DNA of 36,884 bases from Desulfurococcaceae archaeon (GTDB taxonomy: Archaea > Thermoproteota > Thermoprotei_A > Sulfolobales > Ignisphaeraceae), in assembly GCA_020832925.1 (NCBI GenBank), contig JAJHRF010000014.1:1-36884 (forward strand), in the 5' to 3' direction. A program made the translations under genes and the position numbers. Shown here in pieces: positions 24,533-32,975 of this stretch; positions within the stretch are counted from its first letter, which is position 1, and each line of letters opens with the position of its first letter. The notes under the pieces are model-generated. The model made no database searches. It was not told where the DNA came from and saw only the letters and a list, made by a program, of their open reading frames with translations.

Positions 24533-24895
24533 TTACTCAAATTCGTTTTTCATCAACTCTTGTTTCTCATTTAGATACATACAGAGATCATTTAATACTT
24601 TAGCGAGAACTACAGCGTAGTTATCTTTAAACGTTATCTCGAAGTTATTAACATAGATCTTTATATCTCCACCTATGCACTGAGCTATGTACGTGAAGGC
24701 ATCCATGAATCTGGGGAAATTGGGGGATGGTATATAGTACCTGAAAAATCCGTGGAATTCTATCTTCACATTTCTCTGCATAGCTATTCGAGCCATAGAG
24801 ACTATCCTACGACAGTTAACGAGGAGATACCTTTCAACACTACTTCTTACACTATCTAGAGCTTCGGTAAGCAGTTCTTGGCTACATATAGACAT
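24533..24895 (-). CDS. Unrecognised 120-residue protein
   Basis: I do not recognise this protein. It has an N-terminal helical half with Cys4, Cys28, a central RNVKIEFHGFFRYYIPSP stretch, and a C-terminal half with strand GDIKIYVNNFEITFKDN followed by a helix. There is no membrane segment. It faces the PqqD gene head-on with one base between stops. Its first codons overlap the tail of the decayed flavin reductase upstream, which may once have been in one operon with it. Composition and codon use look like neighbouring genes, so it is probably real. Confidence 0.65.
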   Translation of the reverse strand: MSICSQELLTEALDSVRSSVERYLLVNCRRIVSMARIAMQRNVKIEFHGFFRYYIPSPNFPRFMDAFTYIAQCIGGDIKIYVNNFEITFKDNYAVVLAKVLNDLCMYLNEKQELMKNEFE

Positions 24896-25381
24896 CGTTA
24901 TTCAGCTTCGTAACCCCTGAATTAAACCATGCTAACAGGAATTCCTCAGGATCTCTATAAGCTTTGATAACCTTACCTACAACGATATGATCTCCTACGC
25001 TAAACTCTGTAACAAATCTGTACTCAAGGATTATAGGCATGTCTGGGATTATCTATACAGCAATTTTCTGTGCTTTAACAAGTTTCAAACCTGCTTCAGC
25101 AAATTTATCAGTATCTCTACTGCTTAAGCTTCTGAATACATTCAACACTACATCCTCATATCTTCTACATACAACGTGAATTGTAAATGCTTTGTATTCT
25201 TTTATAAGTTCGTATATATCTCTATAGAAACAGCTATTAGAGGTGGATCTCGTGAAACTCTTGAAAACCACTTAGCTGTCGTATCCCCTCTCTTACGAGG
25301 ATCCTCAGGATTGCCTACTGTCACTATAACAAGCGGATGAAGAACTATATCTAGAGCTTCGAAAACATCTAGATCTCTCAT
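24882..25381 (-). pseudogene. Decayed flavin reductase-like gene
   Basis: Three fragments together resemble an FMN-binding split-barrel flavin reductase. The first (from ATG 25381) reads MRDLDVFEALDIVLHPLVIV and ends DPPLIAVSI. The second, in a shifted frame, reads YELIKEYKAFTIHVV through RDTDKFAEAGLKLVKAQKI, and after an in-frame TAG at about 25053 the same frame continues PDMPIILEYRFVTEFSVGDH to about 24882. One frameshift (near 25220, where the usual SPxRYT piece is also missing) and one stop break the gene. The order matches intact family members of about 180-190 residues. Confidence 0.8.
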
Positions 25382-25462
25382 AACTAAACCTTTCATCCTA
25401 ACATAAGATAAACTATGAAACAACGTAAAAACTTTTTGTAACAGATACTAGGGGCTGTTCTT

Positions 25463-25765
25463 CTACAAATAAGAGGGTGCTTCTCCAATCTTTCTCAAGT
25501 TTTTCCTAATATCTCTAAGCATTAGATACCCTATGATGAGTAAGGCTATCACTAGCACAACGGATATGATCATGAGAGGGATTAATAGGGATGGCACTCC
25601 ATAACCAAAACATATAGGTATAAATAGTATAACTATACATCCAACTCCACTAACACTTGCAACACCACCGCTAACCATAAACAATATAGATAGTATAGAT
25701 ACTGCTATGAATATCAATGCGAACCCCACGAATATTAAGATAAAACCTGTTCTCATCCAGTTCAT
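25463..25765 (-). CDS. Small membrane protein related to DUF131
   Basis: A 100-residue protein with membrane helices at about residues 6-32 and 58-85 and a short hydrophobic segment GCIVILFIPICFGYGV between them. The last resembles the GGxxxIGPxPIxxG signature of the neighbouring DUF131 protein, so the two may be diverged duplicates. A basic tail (RDIRKNLRKIG) probably faces the cytoplasm. It lies 13 bp downstream of that neighbour on the same strand. Confidence 0.7.
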   Translation of the reverse strand: MNWMRTGFILIFVGFALIFIAVSILSILFMVSGGVASVSGVGCIVILFIPICFGYGVPSLLIPLMIISVVLVIALLIIGYLMLRDIRKNLRKIGEAPSYL

Positions 25766-25778
25766 CTAATGATCACCT

Positions 25779-26051
25779 TTACCTAAACAATATCATAGCC
25801 CTTGTTAACAACAAGAACATAATGATAGATACTATGGTGAGAATTATTGCGAGTATAATCAACATTTTGGATATCTTTTCACTAGTCCCTATAACTATAG
25901 GTAGAGGACCTATTATTATAACACCGCCACCTTCGATCTTAGATTCGCCGCTTCTAAGAGATCCTAGGAATAACATTATGAGACCTATGAACACCATGAT
26001 AATAGCGATAACTATTAAGGTTATCAAGATAAAGGTTATCATAGCTAACAC
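25779..26051 (-). CDS. DUF131/TIGR00304 small membrane protein
   Basis: A 90-residue protein with two membrane helices (about 4-31 and 63-86) separated by EGGGVIIIGPLPIVIGTS, the signature of the archaeal TIGR00304/DUF131 family. Function unknown. GTG 26051 and ATG 26042 are both possible starts. Transcription diverges from the multi-helix membrane protein at 26189. Confidence 0.8.
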   Translation of the reverse strand: MLAMITFILITLIVIAIIMVFIGLIMLFLGSLRSGESKIEGGGVIIIGPLPIVIGTSEKISKMLIILAIILTIVSIIMFLLLTRAMILFR

Positions 26052-26159
26052 CTATACTAAATACATAGCCAGATGTACTTTACAGTTCAGCATTTTTATG
26101 CTTTTTTAATATGGTGTCGAATTCTAAGAAAATGCATCTACACTTAATAGGTAGAAAGC

Positions 26160-26167
26160 TTTATAAA
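26160..26167 (+). promoter_or_regulatory. TATA box of the multi-helix membrane protein
   Basis: TTTATAAA is centred about 26 bp before 26189, so the transcript would begin at or next to the GTG start, giving a leaderless message. If translation starts instead at ATG 26201, the leader is about 12 nt. Confidence 0.6.
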
Positions 26168-26188
26168 TAGGGATACTTTTTTTAAATA

Positions 26189-27550
26189 GTGGGTATAGGT
26201 ATGATGGAGAGGTTGATTGACACATTAGTTAGTGTTGGGCAGCAAATCATTGCAGCGATACCCTCTGTAATATACGCCTTAATCATAATCTTGGTAGGCT
26301 ATCTCATAGCTGTAATCGTTAGGAAAGCTGTTAGCAAGCTCTTCGATATACTTGAGGGAAGGTTTATAGATAGAACAGCTTTTGGTAAAAGACTTAGAGA
26401 AGCTGGTATAGATCTAGGTGATGTTGTTGCAACATTTGTATTTGCGTTTATAATAGCTTTAACTATTATGGTAGCAATAACTGTGTTGAATATTCCTGGG
26501 GTAACATTTATAGCGGAGATCATGCGTATAGTTGTTAACATTATTGGTGGTCTATTGGTTATAGTGTTGGGGATTCCACTTGCTGTTTTAGCTTCTGAGT
26601 ATATAGCAAAACTTATTGTATCAGCACTTCGAGATAAACATGAAGTATTTATTGCTGTTGTATCTACAGTTCTAGCGATACTATTGATAGTATTTGTATT
26701 TGGTCTAGCTATCGCTATAATGTTTGGATCGACAACACTTCTACAGATGCTAACAATAGCTCTTCCATCAGGTGTTATGGCTGGTGTAATTATTGTTATT
26801 GGCTATATAGTTGGCGATCTTGTAGGAAAGTTAGTGAGAGATGTAACTGAGCGTTTAGCTAAACCGGTTGAGGATACAGATGTTGGGAAAGCGTTGAAGG
26901 GCATAGGTATTGATATGCCTATCCTCTTAGGAGGACTTGTTAAAGCAACAATAGTTGTTCTATCGATAGCTGTAGGCCTAGGTATGATAGGTGCAACAGG
27001 TATAGCTGGTGATATTCTTTCAACAGTTGCCTACTACCTACCTAGAATACTAGGTGCAGTAATACTATTAACACTTGGTCTAGCTTTAGTCCTGGTCCTC
27101 TCAAGATATATAGGCAAGGTATTTAGAGCAGTATTAAGAGAAAAATATGAACCTTTAGCAAATCTAATAGAAAACTTAATAGCCCTAGGTTTAATAGCGG
27201 CTTTCGTAGCAATAGCTCTTAACATTGTAGGTCTTCTTGGAAACCTAGTCTACGCTCTTATAATAGGTTCTGTAGTTATAGCTATAGGCATAATGATAAC
27301 AGAGACAGTAACAAGACTATTAACAGGTATACACACGACATTAGATAGACTAGGACCAGTGATAGGCGCTCTCATAGCTATCATATTTGCATATGTAGGT
27401 GTATCAGCAATATTATCACAGATATCAGGTTTAACAGAAGTATTAAAAACAATTGGATGGGGTATAGCAATAGCATTTGCAGTTATGCTAATACCGCTAG
27501 TATTCTACTTCATAAGAATAGCTTGGAGAGAAGCTGAAGCACTAAGATAA
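26189..27550 (+). CDS. TM-helix-repeat protein related to mechanosensitive channels
   Basis: A 453-residue integral membrane protein with about 11-12 hydrophobic helices. It contains a repeated unit: a helix such as SVIYALIIILVGYLIAVIVRKAV followed by an amphipathic basic stretch (KLFDILEGRFIDR; later VRDVTERLAKPVED; later IGKVFRAVLREKYEP). This is the conserved TM helix repeat (PF05552) seen next to MscS domains, but no MscS beta domain is present. The hydrophilic loops FGKRLREAGIDLGD and VGKALKGIGIDMPILLGG are clear duplicates, suggesting an internal duplication. A role as channel or membrane-stress protein is a family-level guess. Confidence 0.8.
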   Translation: MGIGMMERLIDTLVSVGQQIIAAIPSVIYALIIILVGYLIAVIVRKAVSKLFDILEGRFIDRTAFGKRLREAGIDLGDVVATFVFAFIIALTIMVAITVLNIPGVTFIAEIMRIVVNIIGGLLVIVLGIPLAVLASEYIAKLIVSALRDKHEVFIAVVSTVLAILLIVFVFGLAIAIMFGSTTLLQMLTIALPSGVMAGVIIVIGYIVGDLVGKLVRDVTERLAKPVEDTDVGKALKGIGIDMPILLGGLVKATIVVLSIAVGLGMIGATGIAGDILSTVAYYLPRILGAVILLTLGLALVLVLSRYIGKVFRAVLREKYEPLANLIENLIALGLIAAFVAIALNIVGLLGNLVYALIIGSVVIAIGIMITETVTRLLTGIHTTLDRLGPVIGALIAIIFAYVGVSAILSQISGLTEVLKTIGWGIAIAFAVMLIPLVFYFIRIAWREAEALR

Positions 27551-27706
27551 CCTCACCAAACATAACTATTTTTTATATTAGCCCTATATTAAAGCATGTT
27601 TTGTTCATAGATTTTGAAATAATATTGCAGTATTAAAATTTTATCCTCAGCATCTTTAGGTATGAATACGGAGCAAGGTTAGAGAATTGTATGTTGATGT
27701 AGAGCT

Positions 27707-28171
27707 ATGGTGTTTGAGAACAGGTTATGTCTATACTGTACACTATGTTGTAGAGGTACCGAGATGATATTGTTTAGAGAAGATATAGAAAGGATCTTAT
27801 CTCTAGGTTATGATCGCAATTATTTCGTTGAATATCGTGATGGATTTTACAGACTTAAGAACTTTAGAGGGAGATGCATATTCTTAAACGATGAAGGTAG
27901 ATGTATAATATATCAGCATAGACCACTTGGATGTAGACTATACCCCCTGGTATTCAGTAACAATGAAGGACCTCTACTAGATCCTGAGTGCCCTTTAACT
28001 AAAACATCTATGATCAAGTGTACAGATATTGTAGAAGGATTGAAGTTGCTGAGAAAAGTACTGAAATATATGGAGAACGAATACAAGGTTAAGATAAACT
28101 GGGGTAATTTAGACCGAGGATCGAAAAAACTTGTAAATATTTATTGTGAGAAAACTATGGAGACAAAGTGA
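27707..28171 (+). CDS. YkgJ-type cysteine-cluster protein
   Basis: A 154-residue protein of the YkgJ/UPF0153 family. Seen: CLYCTLCCRG near the N-terminus, RCIFLNDEGRCIIYQHRP followed by GCRLYP, and DPECPL. These cysteines are the family's zinc or iron-sulfur ligands. The family is widespread and uncharacterised; in some genomes it neighbours flagellin methylation or redox genes, not so here. The ATG has no obvious Shine-Dalgarno. It converges with tRNA-Val, 10 bp away. Confidence 0.85.
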   Translation: MVFENRLCLYCTLCCRGTEMILFREDIERILSLGYDRNYFVEYRDGFYRLKNFRGRCIFLNDEGRCIIYQHRPLGCRLYPLVFSNNEGPLLDPECPLTKTSMIKCTDIVEGLKLLRKVLKYMENEYKVKINWGNLDRGSKKLVNIYCEKTMETK

Positions 28172-28181
28172 ATGAATATGT

Positions 28182-28258
28182 TGGTGGGCCCGCGGGGATT
28201 TGAACCCCGGACCTCCGCCTCGTCAGGGCGGCGTCCTACCAGGCTAGACGACGGGCCC
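28182..28258 (-). tRNA. tRNA-Val: tRNA-Val (GAC)
   Basis: Reverse-strand cloverleaf without intron: acceptor GGGCCCG/CGGGCCC, anticodon stem CCGCC/GGCGG with loop CTGACGA (anticodon GAC), T-arm CGGGG-TTCAAAT-CCCCG, discriminator A, and CCA encoded at 28182-28184. An AT-rich TATA-like element lies near 28285-28295. Confidence 0.96.
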
Positions 28259-28382
28259 ACTACTAGTAGTCCTGTTGTCTGGTGAATTTAATTTTTATGC
28301 TTATATTTTCATAGAATACTTTGATCTCCCTCCTACCTTGAAGGATATAGGCTTTCAGTAATAGATTCTTCGTAAGGATATA

Positions 28383-28838
28383 TTATCTGAGGATTGATGA
28401 GTAAAGCTCTATAAGTTCTGCTATAGTTTCGGGATCTATTTGCTTCTTAAATAGCAGTTTCTTCTTTTTTATAGGGATTATACTTACTAACCTGCCTAGT
28501 AACGAAGAATCTATGCTGGTACCTCTTATAGGGGAAGTCATGAGCATTAATATGTTTGGGTTCGTAGTTGTGCCAATCAATAATTTTATGTTCTGTTCAA
28601 TCCATTTCTCATCTATACCTCTACTAAGGAATATCTTCTCTATATCTATTTCACCTAGAATTTTTTGTATTAATTTCTTAAGTGAGTCAAAGTTTTTACA
28701 TTCATAATACCCTGCAGAAGGGGTGTATAGGATGTTTTTATCCATGTCTATTAACAAGAACTTCTGATCTTTAGAAGGTATTTTCGAGAAGACCTTAGCT
28801 AAATATTTAGATATGCTCGAGATCTCTATACAATTCAA
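28383..28838 (-). CDS. Unrecognised 151-residue protein
   Basis: I do not recognise this protein. It is soluble, Ile/Lys-rich, with a beginning FLLIDMDKNILYTPSAGYY that looks like two beta strands with an aromatic turn, and a C-terminal helical end (DPETIAELIELYSSIL). No cysteine or histidine clusters, no P-loop. It is isolated, with more than 120 bp on both sides, and diverges from the pair at 29006-29747. Codon use is like the rest of the window. Confidence 0.6.
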   Translation of the reverse strand: MNCIEISSISKYLAKVFSKIPSKDQKFLLIDMDKNILYTPSAGYYECKNFDSLKKLIQKILGEIDIEKIFLSRGIDEKWIEQNIKLLIGTTTNPNILMLMTSPIRGTSIDSSLLGRLVSIIPIKKKKLLFKKQIDPETIAELIELYSSILR

Positions 28839-29005
28839 TGACGCTTTTAAACCTCTTACACATTATTATCACTATAAGTTCGAATCTACCTACAATATAT
28901 AGAAAATTATTAGGGTATTTATATAGTTATTGTTGAATTAGAAGGTTTTGTATAGTTATCTTAAAGATATAAACTTTAACCTGAATAAAGTCCTGAGGTG
29001 TATGT

Positions 29006-29338
29006 ATGAAGCTAAATGATAGTGAGATTGTAAAGTATAGAGCATATATTCTCTATGGAAGAAATGTTGAAAATATTCTCCAAAGAATTATTGCCTATGT
29101 TAACGGGTGTATCAATATAATAGCTGATTCTATTCTTGAACAAGCTCTAAACAAGCTTTGTAATGATAAGCCTACGATAATTGAGATACAGAGTTATAGA
29201 GATGTTGACGAAATAATTTCGAGAAGTATTGAAGGTAAAGCAGTGCTATTTATGGTTGAATCACCTAGGGTAGATATATATGCTGTTGCATTTATACCTA
29301 TAGATAAGTTTAATAAAAACGTTGTTAGAGGTGCTTAA
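29006..29338 (+). CDS. Unrecognised 110-residue protein, partner of the SecB-like gene
   Basis: I do not recognise this protein. The N-terminal half is helical (NVENILQRIIAYVNGC), followed by KPTIIEIQSYRDVDEII and the strand-rich AVLFMVESPRVDIYAVAFIP. The start is firm: GAGGTG ends 5 nt before ATG, and AAGATATAAAC near 28966-28976 is a suitable TATA box. Its stop is one base before the next start, and the Shine-Dalgarno of the next gene lies within its last codons, so the two are a translationally coupled pair. Confidence 0.7.
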   Translation: MKLNDSEIVKYRAYILYGRNVENILQRIIAYVNGCINIIADSILEQALNKLCNDKPTIIEIQSYRDVDEIISRSIEGKAVLFMVESPRVDIYAVAFIPIDKFNKNVVRGA

Positions 29339-29339
29339 C

Positions 29340-29747
29340 GTGCCTTCAATAGGTTTTAGAATTGATAGTGTTCGAGCAGAGAGATATAGCTATGAACCTG
29401 TACCACAGCTAAATATAAATATGAACATCGTCTTAGGGAAACCATCTAAAAAAGACAATAGCTATACAATGGATTTTATAATAAAAATTGATTGTACACC
29501 CCCTATAGCCTCCATAGACGTTAAGGGAGCTGTACTTATAACACCTATAAATCTTAATGAAGCAAAAAAACTAGACGAAGAGTTCTCCCAACCTTCACCG
29601 CCACAACCACTTATAACCGCAATTCTAACCTATACTCTTCCGATAATAGCACTCCTTTCAAGAGAACTAGGGATACCCCCACCAATTCAAGTAGCTCCTC
29701 CCACAATGGGCAAAAGTGCGATAGGAGGTTACGAATACCATACATAA
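29340..29747 (+). CDS. Probable SecB-fold protein
   Basis: A 135-residue protein. The first half, with QLNINMNIVLGKPSKKD, YTMDFIIKIDCTPP and IASIDVKGAVLITP, reads as long antiparallel beta strands as in SecB. The second half, with LITAILTYTLPIIALLSREL and GIPPPIQVAPPTMG, resembles the SecB C-terminal helix and the PYxRxxISxLxxxxGFPPLxLxPxNF region. Archaeal SecB-like proteins are rare (one is known in Methanocaldococcus); bacterial ones often serve toxin-antitoxin systems. GTG 29340 is chosen because GAGGTG ends 6 nt upstream; an earlier TTG lies before that motif. The assignment rests on pattern only. Confidence 0.5.
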   Translation: MPSIGFRIDSVRAERYSYEPVPQLNINMNIVLGKPSKKDNSYTMDFIIKIDCTPPIASIDVKGAVLITPINLNEAKKLDEEFSQPSPPQPLITAILTYTLPIIALLSRELGIPPPIQVAPPTMGKSAIGGYEYHT

Positions 29748-29869
29748 AAAACTAAAGCTGTGAACATCCTTTTATATAGAGCTACCTAAAGATGAATAAG
29801 CAGATTAGGTACTTCTATTCCACCTCTTAAAATGTAAAGTTCTAGATAACACATTGAGAACTATGCGTA

Positions 29870-30527
29870 GAGGGTGTAAATGTTCATTTCCTATCTAACA
29901 CTGCTAGACCTTCAGAAATGTTCTAATAACCATAGGCTACGCTATAGCTAATAAAGCAAAAATTCTCTAGTAAGTTTTAGAGCTTCACCTAAAAATATTG
30001 AGAACCACTATAGTGAAATGTTTCGAAGAGCTAGATATTAAAGATCTTAGGCTAAGGGATCTTTAGCTTACGTTCTTATTTTTAACTGAGGGCACATACT
30101 TAGATAAATACGTTCTTTTCAAAAGCTTTAATCCCTTCACTTTATCGAGTTCAGAATTAACAACACAGCTTATCGAAGCTATAGACAGTATTAATCCCGA
30201 TATAGTTGTACAACAAGCTTTCAACATCTTTGAAATGGCTTATAGACCTAAGCACTTCCCAGTTGATTATAATATTATAAACTATCTAAAGAGTAAAAAC
30301 ATATTAACAATATTACTCGTAATTAAATTCGATAACGATGTCTATAACTCTCTTGCAAGCTAACAGATGCTGTCTAGATGCTTAGATACAAGTTGGAAAA
30401 GAATATGCTAGTTAAAATGATATATATATGGAGAAGAGAAAGAAATTCTTATATAGTAACAGAGTATGATCTTCTAAGCTGTGGAAAAGATGTTGAAGAT
30501 ATATTAGGATCTGTACCTATAACCTAG
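29870..30527 (+). pseudogene. Decayed KaiC/RecA-like ATPase gene
   Basis: This 850-bp stretch looks empty, but fragments in changing frames join into one protein: ITIGYAIANKAKIL, then SFRASPKNIENHYSE, then FEELDIKDLRLRDL, a TAG at 30064-30066, LDKYVLFKSFNPFTLSS, TTQLIEAIDSINPDIVV, NIINYLKSKNILTILLV to a TAA at 30361-30363, and finally RYKLEKNMLVKMIYIWRRER to YDLLSCGKDVEDILGSVPIT ending at 30527. The order (LYVSFxxSP, strand with DIVV, LKxxxxxTxLLV, late basic strand) is that of archaeal KaiC-like ATPases. The P-loop region (29890-29930) is unrecognisable. At least three frameshifts or stops are present. The remaining bases up to 30603 hold nothing else I can see. Confidence 0.75.
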
Positions 30528-30603
30528 AATAAGATGTTCATTGAAGGTGGTATAACATTAATTTAACCTTGATTAATATGTTTAAATCGTTGGTGTAAAG
30601 CTC

Positions 30604-31608
30604 TTGGATAGAATAGACAAGAATAGAATTATTATAACTGTGTTCATAGTTTTAATATATTCAATGTATGTAAAATTCTTTCCTATATATACCCTAGGTC
30701 TTGATGTTAAAAGTATAATTGTTATAAATTCAGATGGGGTTGTCAATGTAACTATCACCCTCATCTTAGGTGAAGGTTTGAACAAAGTAGTACTACCTGT
30801 AGACCCAATTCCAATGACAATCATAGCTATACGCAATGGAGAGGATATCCCTGTTATATATGATGAGGGTTACTTATACCTATACCTAGATAAACTAGCG
30901 AATGTCTCGATAAGCTATATAGCTAATATTACCATAGAAAATAATGTATTCATACTTAACATAAAGACACCGGACATAGTTGAGCTGAGAATATCAAAAG
31001 AAGTTATACTCTTATCTTGGCCTGACGAAAATATAGTTGATATAGGCTATATTCAGGGTATGTTAACTCTATGGATTCGAGGACCAGTAAAAATAAGTTA
31101 TGTAACAAGGATATTTGCTACAGAAACTACGTCTCTCATTCCTCAGCCAACATCACCTATAACATATAAAACTCCTACCTCTACCTTAACTATAAAGACT
31201 TCGACACCATATACAAATACCCAGTTATCAACGGGATTATCTACATCTACAACAGGAATCCAGAAGCAGATAACAGCTACTAGTATATTGATATGGTTAG
31301 CTCTAATCCTAGGTGTGGTCAGCGTAGGTATTGGAGTTTTACTCTATTATATAAATACCTTAAGAAAGAAGAGAATCATAGAAGAACATCTCATAGATAT
31401 GCTTAGCGATATCGATAAAGCTATATTGAAAGCTCTTGAGGCACGAGGTGGTTCAGCACTTCAAACAGAGCTTCAAAATGATGTAAAAGCTCCTAGAACA
31501 ACTCTCTGGAGACACGTTAAGAAACTTGAGAAGATGGGTATAGTTAAGATTGAGAAGGTAGGGTTACAGAATAGAGTAAAACTTGTTAAGAAGATTAAGC
31601 TCGATTAA
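30604..31608 (+). CDS. Membrane-anchored winged-helix transcription regulator
   Basis: A 334-residue protein with clear zones: an N-terminal signal-anchor (about residues 9-27), a beta-rich ectodomain (30-165), a Ser/Thr/Pro-rich stalk (170-225), a membrane helix (about 228-250), and a cytoplasmic winged helix (265-330) with LSDIDKAILKALEARGG, APRTTLWRHVKKLEKMGIVKI. This is the archaeal one-component design in which an outside domain controls a DNA-binding domain inside. The ligand and targets are unknown. TTG 30604 is supported by GGTG 8 nt upstream. It follows the decayed ATPase and converges with the second Nre gene. Confidence 0.85.
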   Translation: MDRIDKNRIIITVFIVLIYSMYVKFFPIYTLGLDVKSIIVINSDGVVNVTITLILGEGLNKVVLPVDPIPMTIIAIRNGEDIPVIYDEGYLYLYLDKLANVSISYIANITIENNVFILNIKTPDIVELRISKEVILLSWPDENIVDIGYIQGMLTLWIRGPVKISYVTRIFATETTSLIPQPTSPITYKTPTSTLTIKTSTPYTNTQLSTGLSTSTTGIQKQITATSILIWLALILGVVSVGIGVLLYYINTLRKKRIIEEHLIDMLSDIDKAILKALEARGGSALQTELQNDVKAPRTTLWRHVKKLEKMGIVKIEKVGLQNRVKLVKKIKLD

Positions 31609-31635
31609 TAGCTCTAAATATTAATTGAGAGAATC

Positions 31636-32877
31636 CTAGGTCTGCTTTTTAATGAATCTATTGAGTTTGTACTCCTTCAATAATTTCTTCAATAAGTAAG
31701 ATTTTCTGATCCATGTGGAGGATTTCAATACACTGAATCTATCTAGAATTTCTATAGCTTCCTCTAAACTATCGATAGTATATGGTTTCTGGTTGTACAT
31801 AGCTCTTAGCTGTTCACGGACAAACCAAACACCTATAGGTATATCGAAACCAGGGTATATCTCCCTCAACACTATCGCTATAGCTTGACGTCTCACTCTA
31901 CATAGGTACTCAGCTGTAGCTAGTCTAGCTGCGTAATAGCATCCACCTATAGCTGCGTAGGTATCTCTATTAGCTGTAAACAGTTCGTGATCTCCTTCAA
32001 TAACTACCTCTGCACCCCCTATATTCCAAGTTGATCCAGGGAACCAAGCCTCCATCCACTCGAAACACCACTTACCCGGTACGAGTATCGATATAAACAA
32101 GTTTTTGTGTATAGATCTAACGAAAACCTGTACACTATTTATCGTTTCAAAATTCTTTATATACTTCTCCACCAGATACTTAGAAATAGCATTGTCAACA
32201 GCTGTTATAGCCCATCTCGTAGGTACAAACCGTCTAAAACCTTTCCTACCGAGTGCGCCAACACTTAAAAGCTTCTGTATATGCGAGATGGGGATCCCGT
32301 AGCGATATAGCTCGATAACAGCTTGCAAAGCCTTAACATCTGTATCGCTATAGAACTTCTCTACAGCTCTATACGAAGAGGTTGAGCCTACAACTCTTAA
32401 ACTAGTGAGGTTTGCTCTTGGACCTATAGGCGGTTCGTATTCCGAGAAAATAGCTCCTCTCGGTGGTTTATCGAAAATCATCTCGATATCGGTAGGCTTT
32501 ACACTGAGAACAAGTTCATGTATAGCTTGAGCAATTCTCGAATCAACATCTGTTACCATATGCCTTACTCTACCGAGGACTAGAGAGGTTCTGAACTCTA
32601 CAACTCTATCAATAGGTATGTCAGCCCAAGATTCAGGGAAATCATATCTCGATGTATCTCCTTGTTCTGGAGGAGCCATAGGCCCTACATAGACATAGGG
32701 ATAACCGTACCTACCTACGAAAACAGCCGGAGGGCTGGATCCGAACAACGATGTGGTATTTACAACTTTGCTAGTTTTAAACAGTACACGGTACCTTGTA
32801 AGTATCGGACAATAAGCTTTTCCACAGAGATTTCTACCACCTCTACATAGGATACAGAGAGCTGGGTCAACATTCAT
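31636..32877 (-). CDS. Second Nre-family protein, without PIP box (NreB-like)
   Basis: A 413-residue paralogue of the protein at 12739-14040. Shared: a Cys4 zinc site at the very N-terminus (CILCRGGRNLCGKAYCPI), SPPAVFVGRYGYPYVYVGPM, PIGPRANLTSLRVVGS and FVPTRWAITAVDNAISKYL. It begins directly with the zinc site, unlike NreA. The C-terminus ends EYKLNRFIKKQT: no Gln before the hydrophobic residues, so no canonical PIP box. It probably works in the same repair process without, or with a different, clamp contact. Confidence 0.88.
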   Translation of the reverse strand: MNVDPALCILCRGGRNLCGKAYCPILTRYRVLFKTSKVVNTTSLFGSSPPAVFVGRYGYPYVYVGPMAPPEQGDTSRYDFPESWADIPIDRVVEFRTSLVLGRVRHMVTDVDSRIAQAIHELVLSVKPTDIEMIFDKPPRGAIFSEYEPPIGPRANLTSLRVVGSTSSYRAVEKFYSDTDVKALQAVIELYRYGIPISHIQKLLSVGALGRKGFRRFVPTRWAITAVDNAISKYLVEKYIKNFETINSVQVFVRSIHKNLFISILVPGKWCFEWMEAWFPGSTWNIGGAEVVIEGDHELFTANRDTYAAIGGCYYAARLATAEYLCRVRRQAIAIVLREIYPGFDIPIGVWFVREQLRAMYNQKPYTIDSLEEAIEILDRFSVLKSSTWIRKSYLLKKLLKEYKLNRFIKKQT

Positions 32878-32975
32878 AACTATACATCACTTCTAAAGAT
32901 CTGTACACAACACAATACCTATTACAGTTCTTACTCCGTGTATATCTATATTTATTTTAATTAAAAGCTATAGAA

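Noticed and set aside
28182-28258. tRNA-Val as an integration site for a mobile element
   Set aside because: No integrase gene and no second copy of the tRNA 3' end was seen within the window.
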